Assembly (NCBI RefSeq): GCF_025244745.1
Contig: NZ_CP104213.1
Location: 2,258,001-2,322,000, forward strand
Origin: Deinococcus rubellus
GTDB lineage: Bacteria > Deinococcota > Deinococci > Deinococcales > Deinococcaceae
Length of the DNA stretch: 64,000 nucleotides
Reading direction: 5' to 3'
Shown here: piece by piece, positions 26,959-36,566 of the stretch
Layout: each line of letters opens with the position of its first letter
Numbering within the stretch: the stretch's first letter is position 1
The notes under the pieces: generated by a model
Seen by the model: only the letters and a program-made list of their open reading frames with translations
Databases searched by the model: none
What the model was told of the DNA's origin: nothing
Position numbers and translations under genes: made by a program

Positions 26959-27579
26959 GTGCTGATTGCCCGTAACCTTTCCGTAACCCTGGGAGCCGCC
27001 CGCGTGCTGCACGACGTTGATCTCGACGTCAAGCCGGGCCAGCTCCTGCACCTGACCGGCGGCAACGGCGCGGGCAAGACCACCCTGCTGCGGGTCCTGT
27101 GCGGTTTGATCGCCAGTTCCGGCAGCGTGAAGGTGCTGGGCCACCCGCCGCGTACCGTGGCGGGCCGCGCCAGTCTGGCCTTCGTGCCCGACGAGGCCGA
27201 ACTCTACGACGACCTCACCATCGCCGAGCACGCCCAGTTCGCCTCGCTGGCCTACGCCGCGCCGCTCGAAGATCTCCACACCGCCCTGAATGCCTTCGGA
27301 CTGGGGCACCGGCTCGATCAGTTTCCAGCGGAACTGTCGCGTGGCACCCGCCAGAAAGTCGGGCTGGCAGTGGCGCTGGGCCTCAAGAGGCCGCTGACAC
27401 TGCTCGACGAACCGTTCGGCACGCTTGACACCGACTCGCGTCAGGTGCTGCGCGACGGCCTGAGTGCCCTGGCTGCCGAGGGCCGCAGCGCCGTGCTGAC
27501 CACCCACGGCGGTGAACTGGCACAGATGAAGGGCGTGCGTCAGGTCGCTGTGGGCGCGCTGCAAGGAACCAGCCGCTGA
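26959..27579 (+). CDS. ABC transporter ATP-binding protein
   Basis: 206 residues from the GTG at 26959. Walker A GGNGAGKTT, signature LSRGTRQK, Walker B LTLLDEP and switch His in LTTHGG are all present. It is small for an ABC ATPase and of the CcmA/export type. The next gene, 8 bp on, encodes a large membrane protein, so together they form an export-type ABC transporter; the substrate is unknown. The longer open frame from 26902 is not used because its first 19 codons are Arg/Cys-rich and lack a ribosome binding site. Confidence 0.9.
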   Translation: MLIARNLSVTLGAARVLHDVDLDVKPGQLLHLTGGNGAGKTTLLRVLCGLIASSGSVKVLGHPPRTVAGRASLAFVPDEAELYDDLTIAEHAQFASLAYAAPLEDLHTALNAFGLGHRLDQFPAELSRGTRQKVGLAVALGLKRPLTLLDEPFGTLDTDSRQVLRDGLSALAAEGRSAVLTTHGGELAQMKGVRQVAVGALQGTSR

Positions 27580-27587
27580 ACGGCACG

Positions 27588-28886
27588 TTGCAGTATCTCT
27601 ACCTGATCTCACTGGGGCGCGGCTGGCTCAACTGGTGGGGCTGGATGCGCCGCTCCGGGACCGTGGTGCTGGCCCTTTACGGCGGCACCTTCGCGGTACT
27701 GGTACTGATCAGCATTCGCCAGTCGCTGCCGCCGCCGCATGTGCCGGTGTGGGGGCTGGCGGGCCTCTCGGTGGCCGCGCTGCTGAGCGGCAGCCTGGGC
27801 CGCTGGCCGCCGTTCTGGCTGGACCGCCGCGAGGTCGCGCTGCTGCTGACCCCACTGCCCACCCGGCAAACGCTGGTGTGGCCGACGCTGCGGGCGGTGG
27901 CTCCCGGCGTCGGTATGGCGCTGCTGCTGGGCGTCTTGCTCCTGATCTTCTCGCAGGGCTGGCAGACTCTGCTGCTGTTTCCGGCGCTGATCCTGGCCCG
28001 TTTCGCGCTCGGCTGGCTGACCTACGTGGCCCGGCAGACACCCCGCTCACCGGCTCCGGTGTGGGCGCTGTCACTACTGCCTGCGCTGGGTTATTTCGGC
28101 TGGGGAGCGCTCGGCCTGAGTGTGCTGGCAGTGCTGATCTTCAGCGTGGCGCTGGGCTGGCCGCAGCTTAAGCATCCGCCCGCCCGGCTGGCCCAGCACG
28201 CACAGACGCTGTGGCTGTGGCGACTGCGCCGCAAGTACAAGCTGCCGAAAACACCGCTGCGGATGGAACAGGCCCGGCCCCCCCGGCGCGCCCTCCGCGC
28301 GTTTCCGGCGGCCTGGGGCGCGGCGGGAGCGATGCTGTGGCGCACCACATTGCAACTTCGCACCTCGCCCGAAGTGGTGCTGCTGGGGGCGGCGGCCCTC
28401 GCGGGAGTCCTGATCGGCTTCGCGCTACCGCTGCATTTGCCCGCGCTGGTGCTGGCCGGAGCGCTGACCCTGGGGGCCGAGCCGCTGACCCGCTCGCTGG
28501 GCAGCCCCGCTGGCATCACCTGGCCGGTGTCGAGGGGAGCAGCGTGGCTGGGCCAGGTGCTGCCGGGAGGCGTCCTCGGCGGCGGGCTGGCGGCCCTGGT
28601 AGTGCTGATCGGGATGGTGGTGCTGCACGTGCCCATATTGACCGGCAGCGTGCTGGTGCTGGCCGCACTGGTGCTGCCCCTCTCGGCGCTCAGCCTCACC
28701 GCCCTGCTGACGCGCTGGACCGGCAGCACCTCACTGGAAGTCCGTATCGGCAGCGCCGCCGGGGTCGCCATTCTGACGGCGGGCCTGTGGGCCGTGCTAC
28801 CACCCGCCCTGCTAGGGGTGCTGCCGCTGTCGTTGACGGCCCTGACGCTACTGACCTGGGGACTGAGCAGCGTGGAACTGGGCTGA
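27588..28886 (+). CDS. ABC transporter permease (large, many TM segments)
   Basis: 432 residues with about ten hydrophobic segments, for example TVVLALYGGTFAVLVLIS, VGMALLLGVLLLIF and GLAALVVLIGMVVLHVPIL. The segment WLDRREVALLLTPLPTRQTLVWPTLRAVAPG resembles the cytoplasmic loop of ABC-2 exporter permeases. The start is TTG at 27588, immediately after the ATPase stop; the exact start is uncertain, but coupling with the ATPase gene is clear. It is followed by a 21-bp perfect palindrome. Confidence 0.8.
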   Translation: MQYLYLISLGRGWLNWWGWMRRSGTVVLALYGGTFAVLVLISIRQSLPPPHVPVWGLAGLSVAALLSGSLGRWPPFWLDRREVALLLTPLPTRQTLVWPTLRAVAPGVGMALLLGVLLLIFSQGWQTLLLFPALILARFALGWLTYVARQTPRSPAPVWALSLLPALGYFGWGALGLSVLAVLIFSVALGWPQLKHPPARLAQHAQTLWLWRLRRKYKLPKTPLRMEQARPPRRALRAFPAAWGAAGAMLWRTTLQLRTSPEVVLLGAAALAGVLIGFALPLHLPALVLAGALTLGAEPLTRSLGSPAGITWPVSRGAAWLGQVLPGGVLGGGLAALVVLIGMVVLHVPILTGSVLVLAALVLPLSALSLTALLTRWTGSTSLEVRIGSAAGVAILTAGLWAVLPPALLGVLPLSLTALTLLTWGLSSVELG

Positions 28887-28916
28887 GGGTAAGTCCTGGT
28901 CCACCTGACCGACGTG

Positions 28917-28972
28917 GATCAATGAAAAGGAGCCGCCCGGATGGTTTTCCAGGCGGCTCCTTTTCATTGATC
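28917..28972. terminator. Perfect 21-bp inverted repeat between convergent genes
   Basis: Arms 28917-28937 and 28952-28972 are exact complements (they begin GATCAATGAAAAGGAGCC), with a 14-nt loop. It is placed between the ABC permease and the convergent mutase gene and can work in both directions; the stem itself ends in an A/T-rich segment on each side. Confidence 0.75.
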
Positions 28973-29049
28973 TCTGGCTTCCGGCTTTTGCACTTGCTCC
29001 CTCCTGCCCGGCTGCTCTCCAGTGACAAGGGCATGGCGGGATTTTTCCT

Positions 29050-31275
29050 TTACTCCTCATCTCCGGCAGAAGAGGCCGGGAGGGGGTGGGTCAGCGCAGT
29101 GGCTTGCCGCCCAGACAGCAGCCCCAGCACTTCCCGCGCCGACTGCAAGATCGGCGTGCCGGGGCCGAAGATGCCCGCCACCCCAGCAGCCCGCAGCGAC
29201 GCATAATCCTGCTGGGGAATTACGCCGCCCGCGATCACCAGAATGTCGCCCGCGCCCTCGGCCCGCAACGCCGCGATCAGGCCCGGAATCAGGGTCTGGT
29301 GGCCTGCCGCCTGACTCGACACGCCGACCACGTGCACGTCGTTCTCGATGGCCTGGCGGGCGGCCTCGTCCGGCGTCTGAAACAGCGGCCCCACGTCCAC
29401 GTCGAAGCCCAGGTCGGCAAAGCCGGTGGCGATCACCTTCGCGCCCCGGTCATGGCCGTCCTGCCCCAGCTTGACGACCAGCATCCGGGGGCGGCGGCCC
29501 TCAGCCTCGGCAAAGGCCTCGATCTCGCCTTGCAAAGCGGCGAAGCCCTCGTCGTGCTCGAAGCCCTGGGCGTAGACGCCGCTGAGGGTGCGCACCTCGG
29601 CGCTGTGGCGGCCCCAGACCCCTTCCAGCACCACCGACAGCTCGCCCACCGTCGCCCGCGCCCGCATCGCCTCCACACTGAGCGCCAGCAGATTGCCCTC
29701 GCCTGTGCGGGCGCACTCGGTGAGTGCGTTCAAAGTGCGTTCTACCGCTGCCAGATCGCGCCCCGCCTTCACCTGTTCCAGACGGCGCAACTGGGCTTCG
29801 CGCACACTGTCGTTGTCGATTTGCAGCACGTCCACCGCCGTCGGCTGGCTGGGCTGGTACTTGTTGACGCCCACGATCACGTCCTCGCCCCGGTCAATGC
29901 GCCCCTGCTTGCGGGCCGCCGATTCCTCGATCCTGAGTTTGGGCAGGCCCGAGGCCACCGCCTTGGTCATGCCGCCCAGTTCCTCGACCTCGGCGATCAG
30001 CTTGCGGACCTCGCTCGCCAGATCGGCCGTCAAGCGCTCCATCAGGTAGCTGCCGCCCCAGGGATCGACCACCTTCGGAATGCCGCTTTCCTCCTGAATA
30101 ATCAGCTGGGTGTTGCGGGCGATGCGCGCCGAGAAGTCGGTGGGCAGCCCGATGGCCTCGTCAAACGAGTTGGTGTGCAGGCTCTGGGTGCCGCCGAATA
30201 CCGCCGCCAGCGCCTCGACAGCGGTGCGGACGACGTTGTTGTAGGGGTCCTGCTCGGTCAGCGACCAGCCGGAAGTCTGACAGTGGGTTCGCAGGGCGCT
30301 GCTGAGCGGGTTTTGCGGCTCGAAGGGAGCCAGCAGCTCGGCCCACAGCAGCCGGGCGGCCCGCAGCTTGGCGATCTCGGTATAAAAGTCCATGCCGATG
30401 GCGAAGAAGAACGACAGCCGGGGCGCGAACTCGTCGATGCCCAGGCCCTTGCCGAGCGCCGCCCGCACATACTCCAGCCCGTCGGCCAGGGTGTAGGCCA
30501 GCTCCAGCGCGGCGTTGGCTCCAGCTTCCTGAAGGTGGTAGCCCGAGATGGAAATGGAGTTGAAGCGCGGCATCTGCCGGGCCGTGAACTCGATGATGTC
30601 GGCCACGATCCGCATACTCGGCGCGGGCGGGTAGATGTAGGTGTTGCGCACCATGAATTCTTTGAGAATGTCGTTCTGGATGGTGCCGGACAGTTCGGCC
30701 AGCGCCGCGCCCTGCTCCTCTCCAGCCACGATGAAGGCCGCCAGAATCGGCAACACCGCGCCGTTCATGGTCATCGAGACCGACATCTCGGAGAGCGGAA
30801 TGCCGTCGAAGAGAATCTTCATGTCCTCGACGGAGTCAATCGCCACGCCCGCCTTGCCCACGTCGCCGGTCACGCGCGGGTGGTCGGAGTCGTAGCCCCG
30901 GTGGGTCGCCAGATCGAAGGCCACACTGAGGCCCTTTTGCCCGGCGGCCAGATTGCGGCGGTAAAAAGCGTTGCTCTCCTCGGCCGTCGAGAAGCCCGCG
31001 TACTGCCGGATGGTCCAGGGCCGGGCGGCGTACATGGTGGCGCGCGGACCACGCGTGTAGGGCGGCAGGCCCGGCAGACCGGAATCGAGGTCGGCGGTGT
31101 CGGCGGCGGTGTAGAGGGCCTTGAGGGTCAGCCCCTCGGGGGTCAGGTGGCTGAGCGTCCCGGGATCAGCGCCGCGCAGGTCTTTGCGGGCGAGCGCTTC
31201 CCAGTCGCTCAGTTTCCAGTCACTGAAGTTCCAGTCGTTGGGACGGGCAGCGGCAGGCTTGGGCGCGTCGGTCAT
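29050..31275 (-). CDS. Methylmalonyl-CoA mutase (fused catalytic and B12 domains)
   Basis: 741 residues. The N-terminal TIM-barrel substrate domain contains [44 protein letters not shown]. The C-terminal B12-binding domain starts near residue 600 with the DxHxxG motif ([11 protein letters not shown]) and ends in the GGVIPQQDY lower-ligand loop. It interconverts methylmalonyl-CoA and succinyl-CoA, linking propionate, odd-chain and branched-chain breakdown to the TCA cycle. AAGGAG precedes the ATG. It is the self-contained large subunit type; no small subunit, epimerase or MeaB chaperone gene is adjacent. Confidence 0.95.
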   Translation of the reverse strand: MTDAPKPAAARPNDWNFSDWKLSDWEALARKDLRGADPGTLSHLTPEGLTLKALYTAADTADLDSGLPGLPPYTRGPRATMYAARPWTIRQYAGFSTAEESNAFYRRNLAAGQKGLSVAFDLATHRGYDSDHPRVTGDVGKAGVAIDSVEDMKILFDGIPLSEMSVSMTMNGAVLPILAAFIVAGEEQGAALAELSGTIQNDILKEFMVRNTYIYPPAPSMRIVADIIEFTARQMPRFNSISISGYHLQEAGANAALELAYTLADGLEYVRAALGKGLGIDEFAPRLSFFFAIGMDFYTEIAKLRAARLLWAELLAPFEPQNPLSSALRTHCQTSGWSLTEQDPYNNVVRTAVEALAAVFGGTQSLHTNSFDEAIGLPTDFSARIARNTQLIIQEESGIPKVVDPWGGSYLMERLTADLASEVRKLIAEVEELGGMTKAVASGLPKLRIEESAARKQGRIDRGEDVIVGVNKYQPSQPTAVDVLQIDNDSVREAQLRRLEQVKAGRDLAAVERTLNALTECARTGEGNLLALSVEAMRARATVGELSVVLEGVWGRHSAEVRTLSGVYAQGFEHDEGFAALQGEIEAFAEAEGRRPRMLVVKLGQDGHDRGAKVIATGFADLGFDVDVGPLFQTPDEAARQAIENDVHVVGVSSQAAGHQTLIPGLIAALRAEGAGDILVIAGGVIPQQDYASLRAAGVAGIFGPGTPILQSAREVLGLLSGRQATALTHPLPASSAGDEE

Positions 31276-31430
31276 GGATTCTCCTTCTTTGGAGGCATGA
31301 TAGCGGCCCGGCCCCAGCCTCTACGGCGAGCGTTGAACACTCGAAACTGGACCTCTAAACATTGCGTGAAGAGAATGGCTCCACATCGAAGCTTCCCAGG
31401 GTCCAGAGTGGGTGTGAACGGAGGTCCACT

Positions 31431-32063
31431 ATGAACAGATTGATGCAGGGAACGCTGCTGCTCGGCGGCTTGGCGCTGGCGAGTTGCGCGCCCACCCAGA
31501 CCAGCAGCGGCATGGGCACGGGCATGATGCGCGAAGCCCAGGGTCGCTTGAGCGTGGCCCAGCCCGCTCCCGACGTCGGCGCGGGCACGCTGACGCTCAG
31601 CAGCGCCCAGTTTCGCAACGGCGGCACCGTGCCACAAGAGCAGGTCGGCAGCGGCGGGTGCAGCGGCATGAACGTCTCCCCAGCGCTGAGCTGGAGCGGC
31701 GCGCCCGCCGGAACGCTCAGCTACGTGCTGACCACCTACGACCCCGACGCGCCCACCGGCAGCGGCTTCTGGCACTGGGTGGTCTACAACATCCCCGCCA
31801 GCGCGACCAGCTTCGATAAGGGCGCGGGGTCGGGCACCTTCAATCTGCCCGCCGGAACCCTGCAGGGCAACAACGACGGCGGCACACCCGGCTACACCGG
31901 CCCCTGCCCGCCTCCCGGCCCGCCCCACCACTACATCTTCACCCTCTACGCCCTCAACAAGACGCTCGATCTGCCCGCTGGCGCATCGGCCGCCTACGTC
32001 GGCTTCAACCTCAACGGCGCGACGCTCGCCAAGACGAGTATTTCCGCGACTTACGGGCGCTGA
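31431..32063 (+). CDS. YbhB/YbcL-type PEBP lipoprotein
   Basis: 210 residues. The N-terminus is a lipoprotein signal with lipobox LASC. The rest is a phosphatidylethanolamine-binding-protein fold (VSPALSWSGAPAGTLSYVLTTYDPDAPTGSGFWHWVVYNIPA, then GPCPPPGPPHHYIFTLYALN with the HHY of the ligand pocket). A strong GGAGG ribosome binding site precedes the ATG at 31431. Bacterial family members are of unclear function; the lipid anchor places it outside the cytoplasmic membrane. Confidence 0.9.
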   Translation: MNRLMQGTLLLGGLALASCAPTQTSSGMGTGMMREAQGRLSVAQPAPDVGAGTLTLSSAQFRNGGTVPQEQVGSGGCSGMNVSPALSWSGAPAGTLSYVLTTYDPDAPTGSGFWHWVVYNIPASATSFDKGAGSGTFNLPAGTLQGNNDGGTPGYTGPCPPPGPPHHYIFTLYALNKTLDLPAGASAAYVGFNLNGATLAKTSISATYGR

Positions 32064-32124
32064 ACCCCGATAAGCTAAGCCCCGGCAAGCTGAACACAGG
32101 CAACCCGCTCCGGCCCAGGCCCGT

Positions 32125-32745
32125 CTATTCCAGGCGGCACCCCTGGGCCACTGTGTTGCCGTGAAAGATCAGTGTTCCCATCTGGCCCCCGGTCAGCCAG
32201 GTCCACTCGCTGTTCTGGTACTGGACCCCGCTGGCCGAACGGATTCGGGGCAACAGTCCAGCGATGTCGGGGCGCTGCCCAGCCTGGAACGAGGTCACGG
32301 CCACCGCTTCCGGAAACGGCACGACGGCCAGGCTGACGGCGTTCGAGCAGCGGTAATTCTGAATGCCCCCAGGAACCAGCGCCGCATCTCGTGAAGTGGT
32401 ACTGCGGCAGATCAGCGGCACGGACTGGCCCAGTGTCAGCCTGTAGCTCTGATTTGCGCCCGCCTTCCAGAGAACCTGCCCATTTGAATACACTTCCCCA
32501 CGCCGGGTGAGCCGCAGTGTGTCGCCCACCTGCTCAGTAAACCCCACCTGCTCAATAAACACAGTCGAGCCGTCCTGGCAGACGAACACGCCGTCCGGGT
32601 CGCCCGCAGAGAAGTTCATGACGATGACTGGCACGGTGCGCGGCCCCGGCACTGGCGGCAGCGCACCGGCTCCGCCCGCCCGGACTACCCCGAGACCCAG
32701 CCCGAACACAAGTGCCCAGAACACCGACCTCCAGAACCGCTGCAT
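32125..32745 (-). CDS. Secreted MliC-like protein
   Basis: 206 residues from the ATG at 32743-32745. A signal/anchor segment ([14 protein letters not shown]) is followed by a beta-rich region. The last ~50 residues ([36 protein letters not shown]) match the MliC (membrane-bound lysozyme inhibitor of C-type lysozyme) pattern SASG-x-x-Y...W-x-x-G...C. The preceding 100 residues, with [14 protein letters not shown] and [14 protein letters not shown], may be a diverged first part. Lysozyme inhibition is known for the family; here it is inferred. TAGACT lies 7 nt upstream of the start. Confidence 0.65.
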   Translation of the reverse strand: MQRFWRSVFWALVFGLGLGVVRAGGAGALPPVPGPRTVPVIVMNFSAGDPDGVFVCQDGSTVFIEQVGFTEQVGDTLRLTRRGEVYSNGQVLWKAGANQSYRLTLGQSVPLICRSTTSRDAALVPGGIQNYRCSNAVSLAVVPFPEAVAVTSFQAGQRPDIAGLLPRIRSASGVQYQNSEWTWLTGGQMGTLIFHGNTVAQGCRLE

Positions 32746-32752
32746 GGCGAGA

Positions 32753-32758
32753 AGTCTA
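32753..32758 (-). promoter_or_regulatory. TANNNT -10 box for the MliC-like gene
   Basis: TAGACT on the minus strand, 7 nt before the ATG. Confidence 0.4.
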
Positions 32759-32829
32759 GCCTGGGTTCCAGACCAATCTTCCAACCCGCCGCCTCCGCCC
32801 TGGCTCGCAATCCGGCCCGGCCCATTTGC

Positions 32830-32835
32830 TACCCT
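32830..32835 (+). promoter_or_regulatory. TANNNT -10 box for the Fur-family gene
   Basis: TACCCT ends 7 nt before the ATG at 32843; no Shine-Dalgarno is present. Confidence 0.45.
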
Positions 32836-32842
32836 GAAGCCT

Positions 32843-33253
32843 ATGAGCGCCGCCGCCTCCCCTGCGCCCCGCCCCAAGGGCACCCGTCAGCGCGGGGTGA
32901 TCAGCCGCCTGCTGATCGCTGCCGAGGGGCCACTGAGCGTGCCGGAACTGCACAGCCGGGCGCTGACGGAGTTGCCCAGCCTGGGGGTCGCCACCGTCTA
33001 CCGCACCCTCAAGCTCTTGCAGGAGCAGGGCGCGGCCCACATCGTCACGCTCGACGGCGAGAACCTGTACGAGGCCAGTGGGCGCGGCCACCACCACCAT
33101 TTTGCCTGCCGCAGTTGCGGGCGGGTGTTTACCCTGAGCACCTGCCCGGTGGCGCTACCGCCCGGCACCGTCTACCCTGGCGGCTTCGTCGTGGAGGCCC
33201 ACGAGGTCACGCTCTACGGCCAGTGCCCGGCCTGTGCGGCGGCTCAGGGCTGA
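32843..33253 (+). CDS. Fur-family metal/redox regulator
   Basis: 136 residues. Winged-helix domain ([50 protein letters not shown]), then the dimerisation domain with the metal site [14 protein letters not shown] and a second CxxC (CPACAA) forming the structural zinc site. It may be a Fur, Zur or PerR; the sequence alone does not fix the metal. No target gene is adjacent: the next gene converges and is separated by a 23-bp perfect palindrome. Confidence 0.92.
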   Translation: MSAAASPAPRPKGTRQRGVISRLLIAAEGPLSVPELHSRALTELPSLGVATVYRTLKLLQEQGAAHIVTLDGENLYEASGRGHHHHFACRSCGRVFTLSTCPVALPPGTVYPGGFVVEAHEVTLYGQCPACAAAQG

Positions 33254-33278
33254 GCTCGGAGCTTTCAAGAGGCCAGGC

Positions 33279-33331
33279 AAAAGGTCTGGGGAACCGGGGA
33301 AGCATGTCTTCCCCGGTTCCCCAGACCTTTT
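33279..33331. terminator. Perfect 23-bp inverted repeat shared by convergent genes
   Basis: Arms 33279-33301 and 33309-33331 (AAAAGGTCTGG...) are exact complements around a 7-nt loop. A/T-rich outer ends allow termination in both directions. The arm overlaps the last 2 bases of the MerR-family stop codon. Confidence 0.8.
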
Positions 33332-34070
33332 ACGACTTCATCGCCTGCGAGATGTAGTCCCACATCGCCTGCATCTCCGGCGGCATCCGGCGTTGATAGG
33401 CGGTGTTCAGGTTGGCCTTGATGTCCTGGCGGCCTCCGGTAAATTCCGCCACCAGGCCCTGCCAGCGCTCAGCCAGCGCCTTCACCCTGGAATCACCAGG
33501 GTCGGTGCCGCGCTCCATTTCTACCAGAACCGCCGCCATCAGTTCGGGCCAGGCATTTTGAACTTCCTCGATGCGCCCCTGTCCGACGGTCTCGGCCCGC
33601 TCCTTGAGATAGGTCGTCTGCTCGGCGTCGAAGGGGTCTTCGCTGCTGTCGCCCACGCTGCGGGCCACGTCCATCATCCTGTCCACCTTCTGCTTGATCT
33701 CTTCGGTCATTCTGATCACCTCTAAAAGTTCCGCGCCGCTGGCGTGCTGCACACTTTTAAGTTGCCGCAGCCGGGCCAGCAGGCGGGTGTGTTCACTCAG
33801 TTGCTGCTCCACGAACCGGATGTGGCGCTCGATAATCTGCTCCGGCGACTGCGCCGGGTCGTCGAGCACCACCCGGATGTCGTTCAGGCTCAGGCCCAGT
33901 GCCTTGAGGCTCTGAATCTGGAGCAACCGGGCCAGATCGGTCTGAGAATACAGGCGGTAATCGCTCTCGGTGCGCTGGCCCGGCGAGAGCAGACCCACGG
34001 CGTCGTAGTGGCGCAGCGTCCGGATGGTCAGCCCGGTGGCCCTGGCGAGTTCACCGATCTTGAGTTTCAT
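33330..34070 (-). CDS. MerR-family regulator with TipAS ligand domain
   Basis: 246 residues. MerR winged helix (MKLKIGELARATGLTIRTLRHYDAVGLLSPGQRTESDYRLYS, residues 1-42), a long dimerisation coiled coil (LLARLRQLKSV region), and a C-terminal TipAS-like domain (RVKALAERWQGLVAEFTGG, NLNTAYQRRMPPEMQAMWDYISQAM). TipAS domains trap thiopeptide-like or other drugs and switch the regulator on. The start is the ATG at 34068-34070, downstream of a promoter with 19-bp spacing and a dyad, typical of MerR control. The 18 codons of the frame upstream lie within that promoter. Autoregulation is likely; no efflux gene is adjacent. Confidence 0.9.
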   Translation of the reverse strand: MKLKIGELARATGLTIRTLRHYDAVGLLSPGQRTESDYRLYSQTDLARLLQIQSLKALGLSLNDIRVVLDDPAQSPEQIIERHIRFVEQQLSEHTRLLARLRQLKSVQHASGAELLEVIRMTEEIKQKVDRMMDVARSVGDSSEDPFDAEQTTYLKERAETVGQGRIEEVQNAWPELMAAVLVEMERGTDPGDSRVKALAERWQGLVAEFTGGRQDIKANLNTAYQRRMPPEMQAMWDYISQAMKS

Positions 34071-34093
34071 ACGGCCTTGTCCTCCCGAACCAC

Positions 34094-34124
34094 ACGCTAA
34101 ACCGTGACGCTGCGTCAGGGTCAA
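34094..34124 (-). promoter_or_regulatory. MerR-type promoter/operator of the TipAS regulator gene
   Basis: On the minus strand: -35 TTGACC (34119-34124), a 19-bp spacer and -10 TAGCGT (34094-34099). The spacer holds the dyad ACC-n-TGACGC-n-GCGTCA-n-GGT (34101-34121), symmetric at 18 of 21 positions. A 19-bp spacer with a central dyad is the distinguishing feature of MerR-activated promoters. Confidence 0.75.
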
Positions 34125-34145
34125 GCCCAGATGGCCCCACCGCGT

Positions 34146-34595
34146 TTATCTGCCGCGCTCACGCCGCTCCTGCTGGCGCATCGGCATGGCGTCCACCGTG
34201 CCCAACACCGCGCTGAGGGCGGGTGGCGCAGGGTAGCGGGCCTTGACGCCCTTGTCCTTGCCGATCAATGCGGCGGGGCCGTACTGGGCCGCCACCTTGC
34301 CGCCGGGGTCGGCCAGCAGGGTCAGCATCAGGGTAACGGGGCCGTTCAGCCCCGCGTCGCTGGGCGGCAGCAGCGCCACCACCCGCAGGTCGCGGACCTG
34401 AAGCGCCGCGTCCTGAAGCCGCACTTCGGCCAGATACGCCGCTGAGGGGCGCGAGACGATCAGCAGGCGCTCGCGGCCCAGGTGACTTTGCAGCGCCCAC
34501 TCTCTGCCCGCCGCGTCCCTGAGCACGAAGGCGGGGGACGACGCCGCTGCGCCGGACAGCGCCGCCGCCAGCAGCACGGTTTTGAGGTGGGTCAT
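34146..34595 (-). CDS. DUF4174-family secreted thioredoxin-fold protein
   Basis: 149 residues with a signal peptide (LKTVLLAAALSGAAASSPA). The family ends with a conserved LIGKDxGVK...DAMPMRxxE block, present here as LIGKDKGVKARYP and VDAMPMRQQERR. The start of the domain reads FVLRDAAGREWALQSHLGRERLLIVSRPS. No redox cysteines are visible. Its function is unknown. Start at the ATG at 34593-34595, which begins the signal peptide; the upstream ATG six codons earlier is less likely. Confidence 0.75.
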   Translation of the reverse strand: MTHLKTVLLAAALSGAAASSPAFVLRDAAGREWALQSHLGRERLLIVSRPSAAYLAEVRLQDAALQVRDLRVVALLPPSDAGLNGPVTLMLTLLADPGGKVAAQYGPAALIGKDKGVKARYPAPPALSAVLGTVDAMPMRQQERRERGR

Positions 34596-34652
34596 CTGCC
34601 CAGACTGCCGCATGGCTGCGCCCGCGCCCGTCAGCGCCGCTACCGTTCGTTG

Positions 34653-35035
<383 letters not shown>

Positions 35036-35039
<4 letters not shown>

Positions 35040-35518
35040 GGGGAAATCCTTTTGAAGCTGGCGTAGTGGTCGGCAGTGTAGTAACACTCGGCGGTGCTGC
35101 GAAGCGGCGGGCCGCAGACGATCCGCCGAGCGCCCCGGTCCGACGCGCCGGGCGTGGGCACAGTGTACTCGCGGTAAGTGCCACCCGGCCTGGGCGGCAG
35201 CAGGCGCTCGCGGTTGCCGAACACCACCCCGTCGCGGCTGGCAGGAAAGGGGCCACCGCGCACGATCAGGCTGAGGGTACGCTGGCCCTCCGGCGGCAGA
35301 TCGGCGCGGGGCAACATCGGCAGGCCACCTGTGCGGGTGCTGGGCTGGGCCGCCCGTGAGGACTGTTTCGTTTGCGTCGTCTGGGTGATTGACGGTGTCT
35401 GAGTTATTGACGGTGTCTGAGTTGTTTGCGTCGTCTGGGCTGCTCCACCCGACTTGCCGGAAGGCGAACAGGCCACCAGGGCACAGAGCAGGGCCGAGCA
35501 CAGCCAGCGGAGGGTCAT
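35036..35518 (-). CDS. Lipoprotein microbial ribonuclease (barnase/RNase Sa/N1 family)
   Basis: 160 residues. The signal peptide ends in a lipobox (LVAC, C17), so the enzyme is predicted to be lipid-anchored outside the membrane rather than freely secreted. A Thr/Gln-rich linker with tandem SITQTP repeats (about 28-50) separates it from the RNase domain (about 70-160), which ends with E117 (TYREYTV), R131/R132 (GARRIVCG) and H151 (TADHYASF), the catalytic triad of the family. It cleaves RNA after guanine in known members. It is co-translated with barstar. The longer open frame to 35725 is not used. Confidence 0.85.
35388..35423 (-). repeat. Two tandem 18-bp repeats in the RNase linker
   Basis: ATTGACGGTGTCTGAGTT occurs twice head to tail and encodes the repeated SITQTP-type linker; copies of TTTGCGTCGTCTGGG flank it on both sides. 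Such repeats can change linker length by slippage. Confidence 0.8.
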
Positions 35519-35561
35519 GCCGCTCAGAATAGCGTTTCGACCTCCGAAGACGCTCCGGACC

Positions 35562-36554
35562 TCACAGGTTCTTCTTGAAAAACGCCACGCTGCGGTCCAG
35601 CACCGTGCGGAGGTTGCCGCTGAGGTTGTGGTTGTCGCCGGGATAGACGTAACTCTGGACCGTTTTGCCCACCGCCTTGAGTTGCCCCACCAGGGTGGCG
35701 TGGAAGGCAGGCGGCACTTCCTCATCTACCGAGCCGATGTGCAGTTGCAGCGGGCTGCTGAGGTCTTTGAGAGAGCTGTTGGCGCTCAGTGAATTCCAGA
35801 ATTTGGGGTTCTCGGCGGGCGTGCCGTACCTGGCCACCGCGTCGCGGCGCAAGTTCAGCACCCGGCGGGGAATGCTGGCGGGTGCTTTGCGGGGCCAGCG
35901 GTTCATCAGGTCGTCGTAGTTGGCGACCACCCCGCCCCAGATCACCCCGGCCTTGATGCTGGGGTCAATGACCATCGCCCGCAGGGTCAGGAAGCCGCCC
36001 ATGCTGTGCCCCCACATCCCGATGCGCCCGGCATTGACCCGGTTGTCGCGCTTGAGGCTGCCCAGCGCATTCATCACGTCGTCGGTGTAACCCGGCGCGT
36101 AGTATCCGCCCAGCGCCACCCCCTGCGAACTGCCGTGCCCCCGGTAATCGCTCTTGAGGGTCACGAAGCCCGCGCGCGCGAAGGCGTCCTGGTAGGCCAC
36201 GTAGCGCTCGGTGGTGCGGTACACGTTCGGCAGAATGTAGCCGTGATTGAACACGACGGCGGGCCAGCCTCCCTTCGGCGGCATGCCGCTGGGCACCGTC
36301 AGCAGCCCGTGGATGCTCAGGCCGTCTGACTGATACGAGACGACCTGGCGGGAAGAGTTGCCGCCCGCCCTGAGCGTTTGCAGCACCTTCAAATCGCTGC
36401 CCGGATATGCCCTCTTACGGGCGACGGCAATGCTCATGTCGGCGGCGTCCACCCTGGCCACAGCAGCGGCGAAGGCGGCGTCCGACTGCGGCCTGGCCTG
36501 GGAGAGGGCCGCCTGAAGGGTCAGCAGGACGAGCAGCGGCAGGGCCGGTTTCAT
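35562..36554 (-). CDS. Secreted alpha/beta hydrolase, S9-type peptidase/esterase
   Basis: 330 residues with a signal peptide (LPLLVLLTLQAALSQA). The prolyl-oligopeptidase-like fold contains the nucleophile elbow GHSMGG, an acidic residue in SVDEEVPP and the catalytic His in GDNHNLSG. HGxG-like VVFNHGYILPN forms the oxyanion region. It may cleave short peptides or esters in the periplasm. The start is the ATG at 36552-36554, 6 nt after a TACCCT box; the frame remains open to 36779 without support. Confidence 0.88.
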   Translation of the reverse strand: MKPALPLLVLLTLQAALSQARPQSDAAFAAAVARVDAADMSIAVARKRAYPGSDLKVLQTLRAGGNSSRQVVSYQSDGLSIHGLLTVPSGMPPKGGWPAVVFNHGYILPNVYRTTERYVAYQDAFARAGFVTLKSDYRGHGSSQGVALGGYYAPGYTDDVMNALGSLKRDNRVNAGRIGMWGHSMGGFLTLRAMVIDPSIKAGVIWGGVVANYDDLMNRWPRKAPASIPRRVLNLRRDAVARYGTPAENPKFWNSLSANSSLKDLSSPLQLHIGSVDEEVPPAFHATLVGQLKAVGKTVQSYVYPGDNHNLSGNLRTVLDRSVAFFKKNL

Positions 36555-36560
36555 CCGCCC

Positions 36561-36566
36561 AGGGTA
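36561..36566 (-). promoter_or_regulatory. TANNNT -10 box for the alpha/beta hydrolase gene
   Basis: TACCCT on the minus strand, 6 nt before the ATG. Confidence 0.45.

Noticed and set aside
29086..31434. 782-codon open frame antisense to methylmalonyl-CoA mutase
   Set aside because: Composition (His/Gly/Arg-rich, no domain) is that of a third-position-GC shadow; the opposite strand encodes a complete, recognisable enzyme.
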